From contig CAUEBO010000026.1 of the NCBI GenBank assembly GCA_958454405.1, positions 1 through 32,967 of the forward strand: a DNA stretch of 32,967 bases. The letters run 5' to 3'. Position numbers and translations under genes: made by a program. How positions within the stretch are numbered: position 1 is the stretch's first letter; each line of letters begins with the position of its first letter. Origin of the DNA: an uncultured Eggerthellaceae bacterium. GTDB lineage: Bacteria > Actinomycetota > Coriobacteriia > Coriobacteriales > Eggerthellaceae. The notes beneath the pieces were generated by a model. It saw only the letters and a list, made by a program, of their open reading frames with translations, had not been told where the DNA came from and did not search any database. This document shows positions 23,814-32,098 of the stretch, in pieces.

Positions 23814-24673
23814 GCCCCTTCGCCCGCCTCCCCCGCGCGGCCCTCCCCGTCGCCTGCCGATGCCCTCCTGCGAATCGCCGACGCCTCGTGCATCATGCGG
23901 CCCAGCTCGTGCAGGACGAGCGCGGGCGCGACGATGCCTGCCGTCTCCGTGCGCAGGATGGATGAGCCCAGCGACACGAGCGAGGCGCAGGGGTTGCAGG
24001 CCAGCAGCGCGTCCACCTCTGCGCGCGAAAAGCCGCCTTCGGGCCCCACGACCACGGCGACGCGCGCGTCCTCCGGAAGGGTGCGCCCGCGTTCGATCCC
24101 GCGCGCGAGCGCGGCTTCCAAGCGCGCGTCGAGGGGCGCTTCCTCCCAGCACACGAGCACGGCGGTTGCCTGCGACAGGGCGGCGCACGCGTCTGCGAGC
24201 GCCATCGGCTCGCACACCTCGGGGCAGGCGCGCTGCCCCGACTGCATGGCGGCGCTCTTCGCGATGGCGCGCCATCGCTCGGTCCTGGCCGCGGCCTTCC
24301 GCGCATCCAGCTTCACGATGGAGCGCTCGCACGCCAGCGGGAGGAAGCCGGCAACTCCCAGCTCGGTCGCATGGCGGATGACCGTCTCCATCTTGTCGCC
24401 CTTGGCCAGGCCCTGGACGAGCAGCACGGTGGGCCCGTCCGGCGCGTCGTCGAGGCGCTGCGCGATGCGCGCGAGCGGCAGCGCGTCGGAGAAGTCGACG
24501 ATCTCGCATTCGAAGTAGTCGCGCGCGGCGTCGACGACCGCGACGTGCTCGCCCGGCGCCAGCCGAAGCACGCGCGCGTGCTTCGCGTCGTCAGCCGCCA
24601 GGCGCAGCGGGAACGTCGCAGTCGCCTCGCCGGCGAGCACCTGGTCTTCCAAGTAGAAATGGGGCAGGGACAT
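23810..24673 (-). CDS. rsmE: 16S rRNA (uracil1498-N3)-methyltransferase RsmE
   Basis: 287-aa SPOUT-fold methyltransferase acting on U1498 of 16S rRNA. A PUA-like N-terminal domain (HFYLEDQ, DDAKHARVLRLAPGEHVAVVD) is followed by the trefoil-knot domain with VVGPEGGFSRAEVDAL and LGSSILRTETA. The start is ATG 24673 (MSLPHFYLED), with GGAAG a few bases upstream; the longer reading includes the duplicated upstream sequence. It overlaps mtaB by 4 bases. In many genomes prmA sits just before rsmE; here only a 124-base gap separates it from dnaJ. Confidence 0.94.
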   Translation of the reverse strand: MSLPHFYLEDQVLAGEATATFPLRLAADDAKHARVLRLAPGEHVAVVDAARDYFECEIVDFSDALPLARIAQRLDDAPDGPTVLLVQGLAKGDKMETVIRHATELGVAGFLPLACERSIVKLDARKAAARTERWRAIAKSAAMQSGQRACPEVCEPMALADACAALSQATAVLVCWEEAPLDARLEAALARGIERGRTLPEDARVAVVVGPEGGFSRAEVDALLACNPCASLVSLGSSILRTETAGIVAPALVLHELGRMMHEASAIRRRASAGDGEGRAGEAGEGA

Positions 24674-24680
24674 GGCTCTT

Positions 24681-24735
24681 CCGAATCTCGCAGGTTGTAC
24701 GGAACGCGCTGATTGCAACCGAATCTCGCAGGTTG
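24681..24735. repeat. 17-base direct repeat in front of rsmE
   Basis: CCGAATCTCGCAGGTTG occurs exactly at 24681-24697 and 24719-24735, 38 bases apart. The second copy is extended on its left by AA, giving CAACC and GGTTG ends in inverted orientation on the minus strand. The function is unknown: it may be a small duplication or a protein binding site. Confidence 0.6.
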
Positions 24736-24766
24736 ACAAAAAGCACGGCTCGCCGCAGCGTCGACC

Positions 24767-24796
24767 GATTCCGTTGGCCGTCAGGCCGACGGAATC
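24767..24796 (-). terminator. Hairpin immediately after dnaJ
   Basis: GATTCCGTTGGCC (24767-24779) pairs with GGCCGACGGAATC (24784-24796) with one mismatch (G-U in RNA) and a 4-base loop, one base past the dnaJ stop. No T-run follows directly, though CTTTTTG occurs about 25 bases on. Confidence 0.5.
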
Positions 24797-24797
24797 C

Positions 24798-25934
24798 CTA
24801 CTGGAACGCGTCGCGCAGCTTCTGGAACGGCGTGCGCTCCTCGGCCACGTCCTCGCCCAGCTCCTCGGCCAGCTGCTCCAAAAGCTCGCGCTGCTTCTTC
24901 GTGACCTTCTTCGGCACCACCACGTTCACGTGCACGTACATGTCACCGCGCGCATCGCTGCGGAATTTCGGCATGCCGTAGCCCTTCACGCGCACCACCT
25001 GCTCGTTCTGGCACCCTTCGGGAATGCGGACCAGCACCTTCTCGTCCTCGAAGATGCCGTCCAACTCCACTTCGGCGCCCAAGGTGGCCTGCACGATGGA
25101 GATGTTCGCCCGGGCGTGCAGGTTGTCGCCGTCGCGCTCGAAGAACTCGTGGGGCTGGATGCGGCAGGTGACGATGAGGTCGCCGGGCCGGGCGCCGTGC
25201 ATGCCCGCCTCGCCGAAGCCGGAAAGGCGCAGCTGCTGCGAGTCGCGGATGCCCACCGGCACCTCCACCGTCACGCGCTGGCGGTCGGGCACGCGGCCCT
25301 GGCCCTCGCATTCCGGGCAGGGGTTCTCGATGGTGTGCCCGGTGCCCCCGCAGGTCTTGCAGGTGGTCGCCGTCTGCATGTCTCCCAGGAAGGTGTGCTG
25401 GACGGTCACCACGCGGCCCTGGCCGTGGCAGTCCGGGCAGGTGACTTCGCGCCCGTCGGGGCCGAGGCCCGATCCTTCGCAGTCGGGACACGGCGCCAGG
25501 CGGTCGTAGACGATCTCCTTCTTGGCGCCGGCCGCAACCTCCTCGAGCGTCAGCCGCAGGCCCACGCCCATGTCACGGCCTTCTTTACGCATGGTGGCGC
25601 GGCCGCCGGCGGACCCGCCGAAGAACGAGCTGAAGATGTCGCCCATGCCGAACCCGCCGCCGAAGAGGTCTTCGAAGTCGACGTAGCCGCCGCCGTAGGG
25701 GCTGCCGCCACCCGCCGCGCCAGGCACGGTGCCGAACCGATCGTACGCGCTGCGCTTCTGCGGGTCCGACAGCACGTCGTATGCCTCGTTCAACTGCTTG
25801 AACTGGTCTTCGGCGTCGGGGGCCTTGTTCACGTCGGGGTGCAGTTCGCGCGCCCTGCGGCGGAACGCCTTCTTGATCTCCTCTTCGGTCGCGTCTCGGG
25901 ACACGCCCAGAACTTCGTACAGATCCTTGGACAT
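24798..25934 (-). CDS. dnaJ: Chaperone protein DnaJ (type I)
   Basis: 378-aa Hsp40 co-chaperone that delivers substrates to DnaK and stimulates its ATPase. The J-domain with HPD lies in residues 1-70 (RARELHPDVNKAPDAEDQFKQ), a Gly/Phe region runs to about 125, then four zinc repeats CPDCEGSG, CPDCHGQG, CKTCGGTG and CPECEGQG, then the two client-binding domains and a C-terminal end. The start is ATG 25934 (MSKDLYEVLG). It lies 63 bases downstream of hrcA. dnaK and grpE, which normally separate these two genes, are absent, so its partner DnaK must be encoded elsewhere. Actinobacteria often carry a second dnaJ in a dnaK operon, so this may be the HrcA-controlled copy; that is inference. Confidence 0.96.
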   Translation of the reverse strand: MSKDLYEVLGVSRDATEEEIKKAFRRRARELHPDVNKAPDAEDQFKQLNEAYDVLSDPQKRSAYDRFGTVPGAAGGGSPYGGGYVDFEDLFGGGFGMGDIFSSFFGGSAGGRATMRKEGRDMGVGLRLTLEEVAAGAKKEIVYDRLAPCPDCEGSGLGPDGREVTCPDCHGQGRVVTVQHTFLGDMQTATTCKTCGGTGHTIENPCPECEGQGRVPDRQRVTVEVPVGIRDSQQLRLSGFGEAGMHGARPGDLIVTCRIQPHEFFERDGDNLHARANISIVQATLGAEVELDGIFEDEKVLVRIPEGCQNEQVVRVKGYGMPKFRSDARGDMYVHVNVVVPKKVTKKQRELLEQLAEELGEDVAEERTPFQKLRDAFQ

Positions 25935-25997
25935 CTGCTTGTCAAGCCTTTCCTCGCGGACGGGCGGCCTCGAATCCGCCCGTCGCCCTACGGTTTC

Positions 25998-27008
25998 CTA
26001 CACGTCTTCCAGCGCGGAGCTTGCGATGCGCACCGCCTGTATCACTTTCGAATAGTCCATGCGCGTCGGGCCTATGACGGCCACGATGCCGGCGGAGTCG
26101 CCGCGCCCGTAGCGGTTGGCCACCACGGACACGCCGGCCAGCTCCTCCGCTTCGTTCTCCCGCCCGATGCGCACGGAGGGCCCGTCGCCTGCGGCCGCGG
26201 CATCGTCGAGGATGTGCAGCAGCACCGTGTCGTCCTCGAGCACCTGCATCACCGGCAGCAGCGCCTGCGCCTGGCTGAACTCGGGCTTCGTCAAAAGCGA
26301 GCACACGCCCAGGCGGCGCGCGCGCGACAGGTCGCTCTCCTGCAGGCACGAGAGCACTTCGTCGAGCGCCATGCGCACGAGCGGATCGCGGAACGCCTCG
26401 GTCATGCCGATGCCCAGGCCGTCCTCGATGTCGTGCAGCGTCTTCCCGGTGAACACGTCGCCCAGGAAGCGCTGGACGCGGCCGAGATCGTCGGCGGACA
26501 CTTCTTCGGCGAATTCCATCTGGCGGTTGAACACCTGGCCGTCCTCGGTCACGAGCACGACGAGGGCGCGGTACGGGTTGAGCGACACGAGCGAGAGCTG
26601 CTTGATGTGCAGGTTCAGCACGGTCGGGGCCAGCACGACCGACAGGCAGTCCGTCAGGCGCGTGAGCGCCGAAGACGTCCGTTCCAGAAGCGCGTCGAGC
26701 TCGCTCGCGCTGCGGCGCAGATCCTCGACGACGGAGCGGTAGCGCCGGTCGTCCGCCACCAAGTCGGTTTCCAGCAGGTTGTCGACGAACGCGCGGTAGC
26801 CGTGGTCGGTGGGAATGCGGCCGGCGGAGGTGTGCGGCTGGGTGATGTAGCCCTCGTCCTCAAGCACGGACAGCTCGTTTCGCACCGTGGCGGGGCTCAC
26901 GCCGAGATGGTAGCGCTCGGTCAGCGTTCGCGAACCCACGGGCAGAGCGCGCGCAACGTATTCCTCGATCAGGGCCGCGAGCACCCGTTGCCTTCGATCT
27001 GAAAGCAC
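25998..27008 (-). CDS. hrcA: Heat-inducible transcription repressor HrcA
   Basis: 336-aa repressor of class I heat-shock genes that binds CIRCE and is kept active by GroEL. The N-terminal winged helix (SDRRQRVLAALIEEYVARALPVGSRTL, then GVSPATVRNELSVLEDEGYI) is followed by the GAF-like and dimerisation regions (TSAGRIPTDHGYRAFVD; VAVIGPTRMDYSKVI read from IVAVIGPTRMDYS). The start is GTG 27008 (MLSDRRQRV), with AAGGTGGAG upstream; longer readings add a low-complexity tail. A CIRCE element lies 113-139 bases upstream, so it probably represses itself and dnaJ. Confidence 0.95.
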   Translation of the reverse strand: MLSDRRQRVLAALIEEYVARALPVGSRTLTERYHLGVSPATVRNELSVLEDEGYITQPHTSAGRIPTDHGYRAFVDNLLETDLVADDRRYRSVVEDLRRSASELDALLERTSSALTRLTDCLSVVLAPTVLNLHIKQLSLVSLNPYRALVVLVTEDGQVFNRQMEFAEEVSADDLGRVQRFLGDVFTGKTLHDIEDGLGIGMTEAFRDPLVRMALDEVLSCLQESDLSRARRLGVCSLLTKPEFSQAQALLPVMQVLEDDTVLLHILDDAAAAGDGPSVRIGRENEAEELAGVSVVANRYGRGDSAGIVAVIGPTRMDYSKVIQAVRIASSALEDV

Positions 27009-27117
27009 GCTTCTCCACCTTCCTCTCTCGCCTCGATGACGCCCCCCGTCGCCGGACGGCGGCGTTTCCGTTCCCGCAGGAACGGCCGCTTCCTCCCGGA
27101 GACGATGTCGACGGACT

Positions 27118-27147
27118 ATTTTAGCAGCCAACGCACGAGAGTGCTAA
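27118..27147 (-). promoter_or_regulatory. hrcA promoter overlapping the CIRCE operator
   Basis: TTAGCA (27147-27142), 18-base spacer, TAAAAT (27123-27118) on the minus strand. The -35 is the outer end of one CIRCE arm and the -10 overlaps the other, so HrcA bound here would block RNA polymerase. Confidence 0.6.
27121..27147. promoter_or_regulatory. CIRCE element (HrcA operator)
   Basis: TTAGCAGCC (27121-27129), nine bases, GAGTGCTAA (27139-27147). The right arm matches the consensus TTAGCACTC-N9-GAGTGCTAA perfectly, and the left arm matches 7 of 9. The 191-base hemW-hrcA gap holds nothing else I can name. Confidence 0.88.
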
Positions 27148-27199
27148 AGGAAATGCCGGGAATGTGAAGAAACTCGACAGGAGCGCCACAGATGGGCGG

Positions 27200-28312
27200 C
27201 TACGGCGCGAGGTCGAACAGGTTCCCGTACAGCTCGTTGCCGCAGAGCCAGCCGCGCTCGGTGGGGCGCCAGCGGCCGTCTTCGTGCACGACGAGGCCCT
27301 CCTGCGCAAGCTCCTCCAGCACGGCCAGGGCATCCGGCAGCAGCGCCGCCGCGCGCGCCACGTGCTCGTCGGACACGCCGCGCGTCATGCGCATGCCCAA
27401 CATGAGGTCCTCGGCGGCCATCTGGCGCGCGTCCAGGTCGTCGGTCACCTGGCCGTCCTGCATGCGCATGCGGCGGCTTGCGCTCTGGGTCATCGTGGCT
27501 GCCGAGCGACCGAGGCCCAGATACGGCACGCCCGTCCAATACGCGATGTTGTGGCGGCATTGGAAGCCCGGACGCGCGTAGCTGGCCACCTCGTAGCGCT
27601 CGTAGCCGGCCTTGGCCAGCACGCGCGCCGCGATCTCCATGTGCTCGGCTTCCACGTCGTCGTCAGGCTCGTCCAACCTGCCTTCCAGCACGGCCCGATA
27701 AAACGGCGTGTGCTCCTCGATGGTGAGCGGGTACACGCTCACGTGCGCCACGCCGAGCGAGACGGCCTCGCGCACGCTCGCCTCGAAGCTCGCCGCGCTC
27801 TGGCCGGGTATGCCGCACATGAGGTCCACGCTCACGTTCTCGAACCGCGTCTGCGCGGCCGCCACGGCGCTGCGGGCGGCGTCGGCGTCATGGGCGCGCC
27901 CGAGCGTGGCCAGCACCGCGTCGTCGAAGCTCTGCACGCCGATGGACAAGCGGTTCACCCCGAGCGCCCACACGTCGCGCACCATGCGCTCGGTGAGGCT
28001 CTCCGGATTCGCCTCCATCGTGCACTCCACCTCGGGCACGAGGTGCATGGAAAGCGACAGCGTGTACAAGAGCATGGACAGCCGCGAGAGCCCCAGATGG
28101 CTCGGCGTGCCGCCGCCCATATACACCGTCTCGATCGCGCCCAGCTCGCCCTCCTTCGCCTTGCGGCGGATCTGCAGGCATAGGTCCTCCACGTACGCGT
28201 CGATCTCCGGCGAATCGGCGGGCACGGCCGACGTGGCGAAGTCGCAGTACCCGCACCGCTTCACGCAGAACGGCAGGTGCAAGTAGAGCGCCTTGTAGGG
28301 ATCGTGGGGCAT
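27200..28312 (-). CDS. hemW: Heme chaperone HemW (radical SAM, HemN-like)
   Basis: 370-aa radical-SAM protein that, in characterised bacteria, binds heme and inserts it into apoproteins. The N-terminus is YLHLPFCVKRCGYCDF (CxxxCxxC), followed by VYMGGGTPSHL, VECTMEANPESLT, LSIGVQSFDD and VDLMCGIPGQS. The HemW-type C-terminal domain ends YGNLFDLAP. The cysteine after CxxxCxxC that distinguishes HemN is not present, favouring HemW. The start is ATG 28312 (MPHDPYKALY), with GGAAAGG 8 bases upstream; longer readings overlap the M23 gene. It sits between lepA and hrcA as in many Gram-positives. Confidence 0.93.
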   Translation of the reverse strand: MPHDPYKALYLHLPFCVKRCGYCDFATSAVPADSPEIDAYVEDLCLQIRRKAKEGELGAIETVYMGGGTPSHLGLSRLSMLLYTLSLSMHLVPEVECTMEANPESLTERMVRDVWALGVNRLSIGVQSFDDAVLATLGRAHDADAARSAVAAAQTRFENVSVDLMCGIPGQSAASFEASVREAVSLGVAHVSVYPLTIEEHTPFYRAVLEGRLDEPDDDVEAEHMEIAARVLAKAGYERYEVASYARPGFQCRHNIAYWTGVPYLGLGRSAATMTQSASRRMRMQDGQVTDDLDARQMAAEDLMLGMRMTRGVSDEHVARAAALLPDALAVLEELAQEGLVVHEDGRWRPTERGWLCGNELYGNLFDLAP

Positions 28313-28338
28313 GAGCGCAACCTTTCCGAGAACAACCG

Positions 28339-29034
28339 TCATGCCAAGCAGCGTATCCGATCGGCAGCCGTCGGAACGCCCTCGCGCACCTTTTTCCACG
28401 CGCCGTGCTCAAACACCTCGTAAGAGGCGAAGGCGCACGGGAGGCCGGCGGCACGCGTCAAATCAGGGTCGTCCATGAGCTGGAAGTGCAGATGCGGGTA
28501 GTAGGAGTTGCCCGAATGTCCGACGCCGCCCAACGGCTCGCCCTGCGCCACGGCCTGGCCGAGCTCCACCTTCACCGTGGAGGGACGCAGATGGCAGAGG
28601 GCGGCGTACACGCCTTCCCGGCAGCGCAGGACCACGTGGTTGCCCGCCAGCTCGCGCACGTCTCCGACCTCTGGGTCGAAGTTGCTGTTCCTGGCAGCCC
28701 GGCGCGCGTCGGAGAGCAGGCGCGCATGCGTGCGCTCGGGCCAATCGGCCTCCACCCCCACCACCGTGCCGTCGCAGGGGGCGTACACCGTCTCCCCGTA
28801 GCAATAGCAGGAATCGATGGGGACGCCCAGCAGAAGGTAGCGTAGGAAGCTGGCGCGGTAGCAGGGCCGGCCCACGCGCCGCCAGTCCACCTGCAGGAAA
28901 TCGTAGGCGAAGCGCGAGCCCAGCGCGTCGGTGCCGTGGCTGGGAACCCGCGTTCCCGGCGTGTTGGGAACCGCCCACTCGCCTCTGATCGGGAACCCGA
29001 CGACGATCGGGTCGTCTGCGTCGTGCACGCTCAA
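28339..29034 (-). CDS. M23-family (LytM-fold) protein without signal peptide
   Basis: 231-aa protein with an M23 metallopeptidase fold. A first metal motif is plausible (SHGTDALGSRFAYDF), followed by GETVYAPCDGTVVGVEADW, NHVVLRCREGVYAALCHLRP, a GHSGNS turn and the HxH motif YYPHLHFQLMDD. The C-terminal GLPCAFASYEVFEHGAWKKV resembles a known M23 subgroup. No signal peptide or membrane segment is visible, so a cytoplasmic location or unusual export is likely; most M23 enzymes cut peptidoglycan cross-links outside the cell. The start is TTG 29034, with GGAAGGAG about 5 bases upstream; GTG 29028 is an alternative. It lies 26 bases after the dus stop and 26 bases before hemW. Confidence 0.82.
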   Translation of the reverse strand: MSVHDADDPIVVGFPIRGEWAVPNTPGTRVPSHGTDALGSRFAYDFLQVDWRRVGRPCYRASFLRYLLLGVPIDSCYCYGETVYAPCDGTVVGVEADWPERTHARLLSDARRAARNSNFDPEVGDVRELAGNHVVLRCREGVYAALCHLRPSTVKVELGQAVAQGEPLGGVGHSGNSYYPHLHFQLMDDPDLTRAAGLPCAFASYEVFEHGAWKKVREGVPTAADRIRCLA

Positions 29035-29060
29035 CGTATCTCCTTCCACCGCGCGGGCGG

Positions 29061-30035
29061 TCACTCGGCGTGCGCTTGCGCACACGCCAGCAGTTCGTCG
29101 AACACCGCGTCGAAATCCTCCACCGACACGCAGGCGTTGATCCGCGCCCGCGCCGCAGCGGCGCCCGGCAGGCCGGCCAGATACCACATGGCGTGCTTGC
29201 GCATACGCACGATGTTCTTGCCCTCGCGCTCGGCGAGCAGGCGCGCATGGCGCTGTGCCATGGCCAGGCGCGCCTCCACGGAAGGGGGCGCGGGTTCGGG
29301 TTCACCCGCGAGCGCCGCCTTCGCCTGCGCAAACACCCACGGATTGCCCTCGGCGCCGCGCGCGATCATCACGGCGTCGCAGCCCGTGCGGCGCGTGATC
29401 GCCACGGCGTCCGCGCCCGTGCGCACGTCGCCGTTGCCGATGACGGGCACGCCCACGGCCGCCTTCACGCGCGCGATGGCGCCCCAGTCGGCGCTGCCGC
29501 GGTAGAGCTGCTCGGCGTAGCGCCCGTGCACGGCCACGGCGCACGCGCCCGCGTCCTCCATGCGGCGCGCGAAGTCCGCGCACGTCTCGTCGCCCTCGGC
29601 CCAGCCGCGCCGGAACTTCACCGTCACGGGATGTTCCACGGCCGCGCGAACCGCGCGCACGATGGCGGCGGCCAGATCGGGGTCCTTCATGAGCGCCGAG
29701 CCGTCGCCTTTCGACACGATCTTGCGCGCCGGGCAGCCCATGTTGATATCAAGGTAGGCCAGCGACTCCCCCATCGTCTCCTCGATCCACGAAGCCTGCG
29801 CGGCCATCGTGTCGGGCTCGTGGCCGAACAGCTGCACGGCCACCTGGTCCTCGCCGGGTGCCAGGCGCAACAGGTGCCGCGTCTTCTCGTTCGCGTAGGA
29901 AAGCCCCTTGGCCGACACCATCTCGGTGAAGGCCAGGTCGGCCCCCTGCTCGCGGCAGAGCGCCCGGAACGCATCGTCGCTCACGCCGGCCATGGGAGCG
30001 AGCAGGAGCCTGCGGTCTTGGAAGAACTCGAACAC
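29061..30035 (-). CDS. dus: tRNA-dihydrouridine synthase (DusB-like)
   Basis: 324-aa FMN-dependent TIM-barrel enzyme that reduces uridines in tRNA D-loops. LAPMAGVSDDAFRALCREQGADL holds the FMN-binding N-terminus; the catalytic Cys101 is in INMGCPARKIVSKGDGSAL; VKFRRGW, VHGRYAEQLYRGSADW and VPVIGNGDVRTGADA follow, and then the helical tRNA-binding domain. The sequence is nearest the DusB type. The start is GTG 30035 (MFEFFQDRRLLLAPMAG), with a weak CGGAA site upstream. It lies 19 bases after the small membrane ORF, within the lepA operon. Confidence 0.93.
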   Translation of the reverse strand: MFEFFQDRRLLLAPMAGVSDDAFRALCREQGADLAFTEMVSAKGLSYANEKTRHLLRLAPGEDQVAVQLFGHEPDTMAAQASWIEETMGESLAYLDINMGCPARKIVSKGDGSALMKDPDLAAAIVRAVRAAVEHPVTVKFRRGWAEGDETCADFARRMEDAGACAVAVHGRYAEQLYRGSADWGAIARVKAAVGVPVIGNGDVRTGADAVAITRRTGCDAVMIARGAEGNPWVFAQAKAALAGEPEPAPPSVEARLAMAQRHARLLAEREGKNIVRMRKHAMWYLAGLPGAAAARARINACVSVEDFDAVFDELLACAQAHAE

Positions 30036-30054
30036 GGCGCGTTCCGACCGGATC

Positions 30055-30255
30055 CTACGAGGCGGCGATGTCGGCTATGCCGGCCAGCATGAGCACGGCG
30101 ATGATGACGACGCCGGCGACGACCAGGAGGCAGCCGCACCCGAGCGCGATCTTCGTGCCGCCCGACGTGGCGGCGCGCGCTTGCTCGCGCGCAGCCTTCT
30201 TCTCGTCGAACGGATCGTTCAACCAGTCGAATTCTTCTTTGTCTGTCCGTCCCAT
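30055..30255 (-). CDS. Small single-pass membrane protein, unknown function
   Basis: 66 aa. A charged N-terminal part (MGRTDKEEFDWLNDPFDEKKAAREQAR) is followed by a strongly hydrophobic segment with two cysteines (GCGCLLVVAGVVIIAVLMLAG). I do not recognise a family. The start is ATG 30255, with AGG about 9 bases upstream; a TTG at 30261 is possible. It fills the gap between lepA (37 bases) and dus (19 bases), so it is probably translated in the operon. The codon use is like its neighbours and there is no overlapping gene in another frame. Confidence 0.7.
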   Translation of the reverse strand: MGRTDKEEFDWLNDPFDEKKAAREQARAATSGGTKIALGCGCLLVVAGVVIIAVLMLAGIADIAAS

Positions 30256-30292
30256 ACGCAAAACCTATTCCCGGATGCGCGCCGCATCCTCT

Positions 30293-32098
30293 CTACTCGT
30301 CCACCTTCAGGATGGCCATGAACGCCTCTTGGGGCACTTCCACGTTGCCGATGTTCTTCATGCGCTTCTTGCCGGCTTTCTGCTTCTCCAGAAGCTTGCG
30401 CTTGCGGCTGATGTCGCCGCCGTAGCACTTCGCCAGCACGTCCTTGCGCTTGGCCTTCACCGTCTCGCGCGCCAGCACGCGCCCGCCGATGGCGGCCTGG
30501 ATGGGCACCTCGAACATCTGGCGCGGGATGATGCCGCGCAGCTTCTCCGTGAGCACGCGACCGCGGTCGTAGGCCTTGTCCTTGTGGATGATGAAGGACA
30601 GCGCGTCCACCGGCTTGCCCGACAGCAGGATGTCCAGCTTCACGAGCTTGCTGGGCTTGTACCCGTCGAAGTCGTAGTCGAGCGAGGCGTAGCCCTTCGT
30701 GTTGGACTTCAGCTTGTCGAAGTAGTCCATGATGAGCTCCGAGAGCGGGATCTCCCAGAGCATCTCCACCGTGGTGGGCGACAAGTAGTTCATGGTGACG
30801 AACGTGCCGCGCCGCGCCGTGGTGAGCTCCATGACGGCGCCCACGTAGTCGGGCGGGATGAGGATCTTCGCCTTGAGGTAGGGCTCCTCGATGTGCTCGA
30901 TCTCGCCGGGGTCGGGCATCTCCTGCGGGGAGTGCAGCGAAAGCACCTCGCCGTTCGTCTTGTACACGTGGTACTCCACGGACGGCGCCGTGGCCAAGAG
31001 GTCCAACCCAAACTCGCGCTCGAGGCGCTCCTTGATGACCTCCATGTGCAGAAGGCCCAGAAAGCCCACGCGGAAGCCGAAGCCGAGCGCGTGCGACTTC
31101 TCAGGTTCCCAGACCAGCGCCGGATCGTTGAGCGAGAGCTTCTCCAGCGCCTCCTTGAGCGGCTCGTACTGGTCGCCGTCGATGGGGAACAGGCCGGTGA
31201 ACACCATGGGCTTGGCGTCGCGGTAGCCGGGCAGCGGCTCGTCCACGCCCCTCGTCGCGGCCGTGACGGTGTCGCCCACCTTCACCTGCCGCACGTCCTT
31301 CAGGCCCGTGACCAAATACCCCACCTCGCCCACGGACAGCTGCGGCATGGGCGTCTCGGCGGGTCGGCGGGCGCCCACCTCCTCCACCAGCACTTCGGTG
31401 CCCGTGGCCATCATGCGCACCCTGTCGCCCTTCTTGAGCGAGCCGTCCACCACGCGGATGAGCGCCACCACGCCGCGGTAGGGGTCGAAGTACGAGTCGA
31501 AGATGAGCGCGCGCAGCGGCCCGGCGGCGTTGCCCGTGGGCGCGGGGATGTTGTACACCACGGCCTCGAGCAGGTCGTGCACGCCCGCCCCCGTCTTGCC
31601 GGAGGCGAGCACCGCGTCGTCGGCGGGGATGGCGAGCCCCTCCTCGATCTCCTCGCGCACGCGGTCGGGCTCGGCCGCGGGAAGGTCGATCTTGTTGATG
31701 AGCGGGATGATGTCGAGGTTGGCGTTCATGGCCATCATGGCGTTGGCCACGGTCTGCGCCTCCACGCCCTGGGTGGCGTCCACCACCAGCACGGCGCCCT
31801 CGCACGCGGCCAGGCTTCGGCTCACCTCGTAGGTGAAGTCCACGTGGCCCGGCGTGTCGATGAGGTTGAACTGGTAGGTCTGGCCGTCGTCGGCCGTGTA
31901 GTCCACACGCACGGCCTGGCTCTTGATGGTGATGCCGCGCTCGCGCTCGATGTCCATGCTGTCGAGCAGCTGCGCCTGCATGTCGCGGCTGGCCACGGTG
32001 CCCGTGAGCTCGAGGATGCGATCCGAGAGCGTCGACTTGCCGTGGTCGATGTGCGCGATGATGGAGAAGTTGCGGATGTGGTTCGGATCGGTGGTCAT
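30293..32098 (-). CDS. lepA: Elongation factor 4 (LepA)
   Basis: 601-aa translational GTPase implicated in ribosome back-translocation and 30S assembly. G1 is AHIDHGKST, the switch ERERGITIKSQAV, G3 DTPGHVDF and G4 NKIDLP. The LepA-specific C-terminal domain is present (KLDILLSGKPVDALSFIIHKDKA, then LARETVKAKRKDVLAKCYGGDISRKRKLLEKQKAGKKRMK). The start is ATG 32098 (MTTDPNHIRNFSIIAHIDHGKST), with a weak AGACAGGA site. It is divergent from rpsT and leads the lepA-hemW-hrcA series. Confidence 0.98.
   Translation of the reverse strand: MTTDPNHIRNFSIIAHIDHGKSTLSDRILELTGTVASRDMQAQLLDSMDIERERGITIKSQAVRVDYTADDGQTYQFNLIDTPGHVDFTYEVSRSLAACEGAVLVVDATQGVEAQTVANAMMAMNANLDIIPLINKIDLPAAEPDRVREEIEEGLAIPADDAVLASGKTGAGVHDLLEAVVYNIPAPTGNAAGPLRALIFDSYFDPYRGVVALIRVVDGSLKKGDRVRMMATGTEVLVEEVGARRPAETPMPQLSVGEVGYLVTGLKDVRQVKVGDTVTAATRGVDEPLPGYRDAKPMVFTGLFPIDGDQYEPLKEALEKLSLNDPALVWEPEKSHALGFGFRVGFLGLLHMEVIKERLEREFGLDLLATAPSVEYHVYKTNGEVLSLHSPQEMPDPGEIEHIEEPYLKAKILIPPDYVGAVMELTTARRGTFVTMNYLSPTTVEMLWEIPLSELIMDYFDKLKSNTKGYASLDYDFDGYKPSKLVKLDILLSGKPVDALSFIIHKDKAYDRGRVLTEKLRGIIPRQMFEVPIQAAIGGRVLARETVKAKRKDVLAKCYGGDISRKRKLLEKQKAGKKRMKNIGNVEVPQEAFMAILKVDE

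Noticed and set aside
24681..24735. Direct repeats considered as a CRISPR fragment or a tRNA remnant
   Set aside because: Only two copies with one spacer of about 21 bases, and no cas genes. The similarity to a T-arm (GAATC) is too short and the other arms are absent.
28320..28399. Further copy of the REP-like repeat upstream of hemW
   Set aside because: Only scattered short similarity (GTCATGCC) is visible, and the segment is fully explained as the end of the M23 gene.
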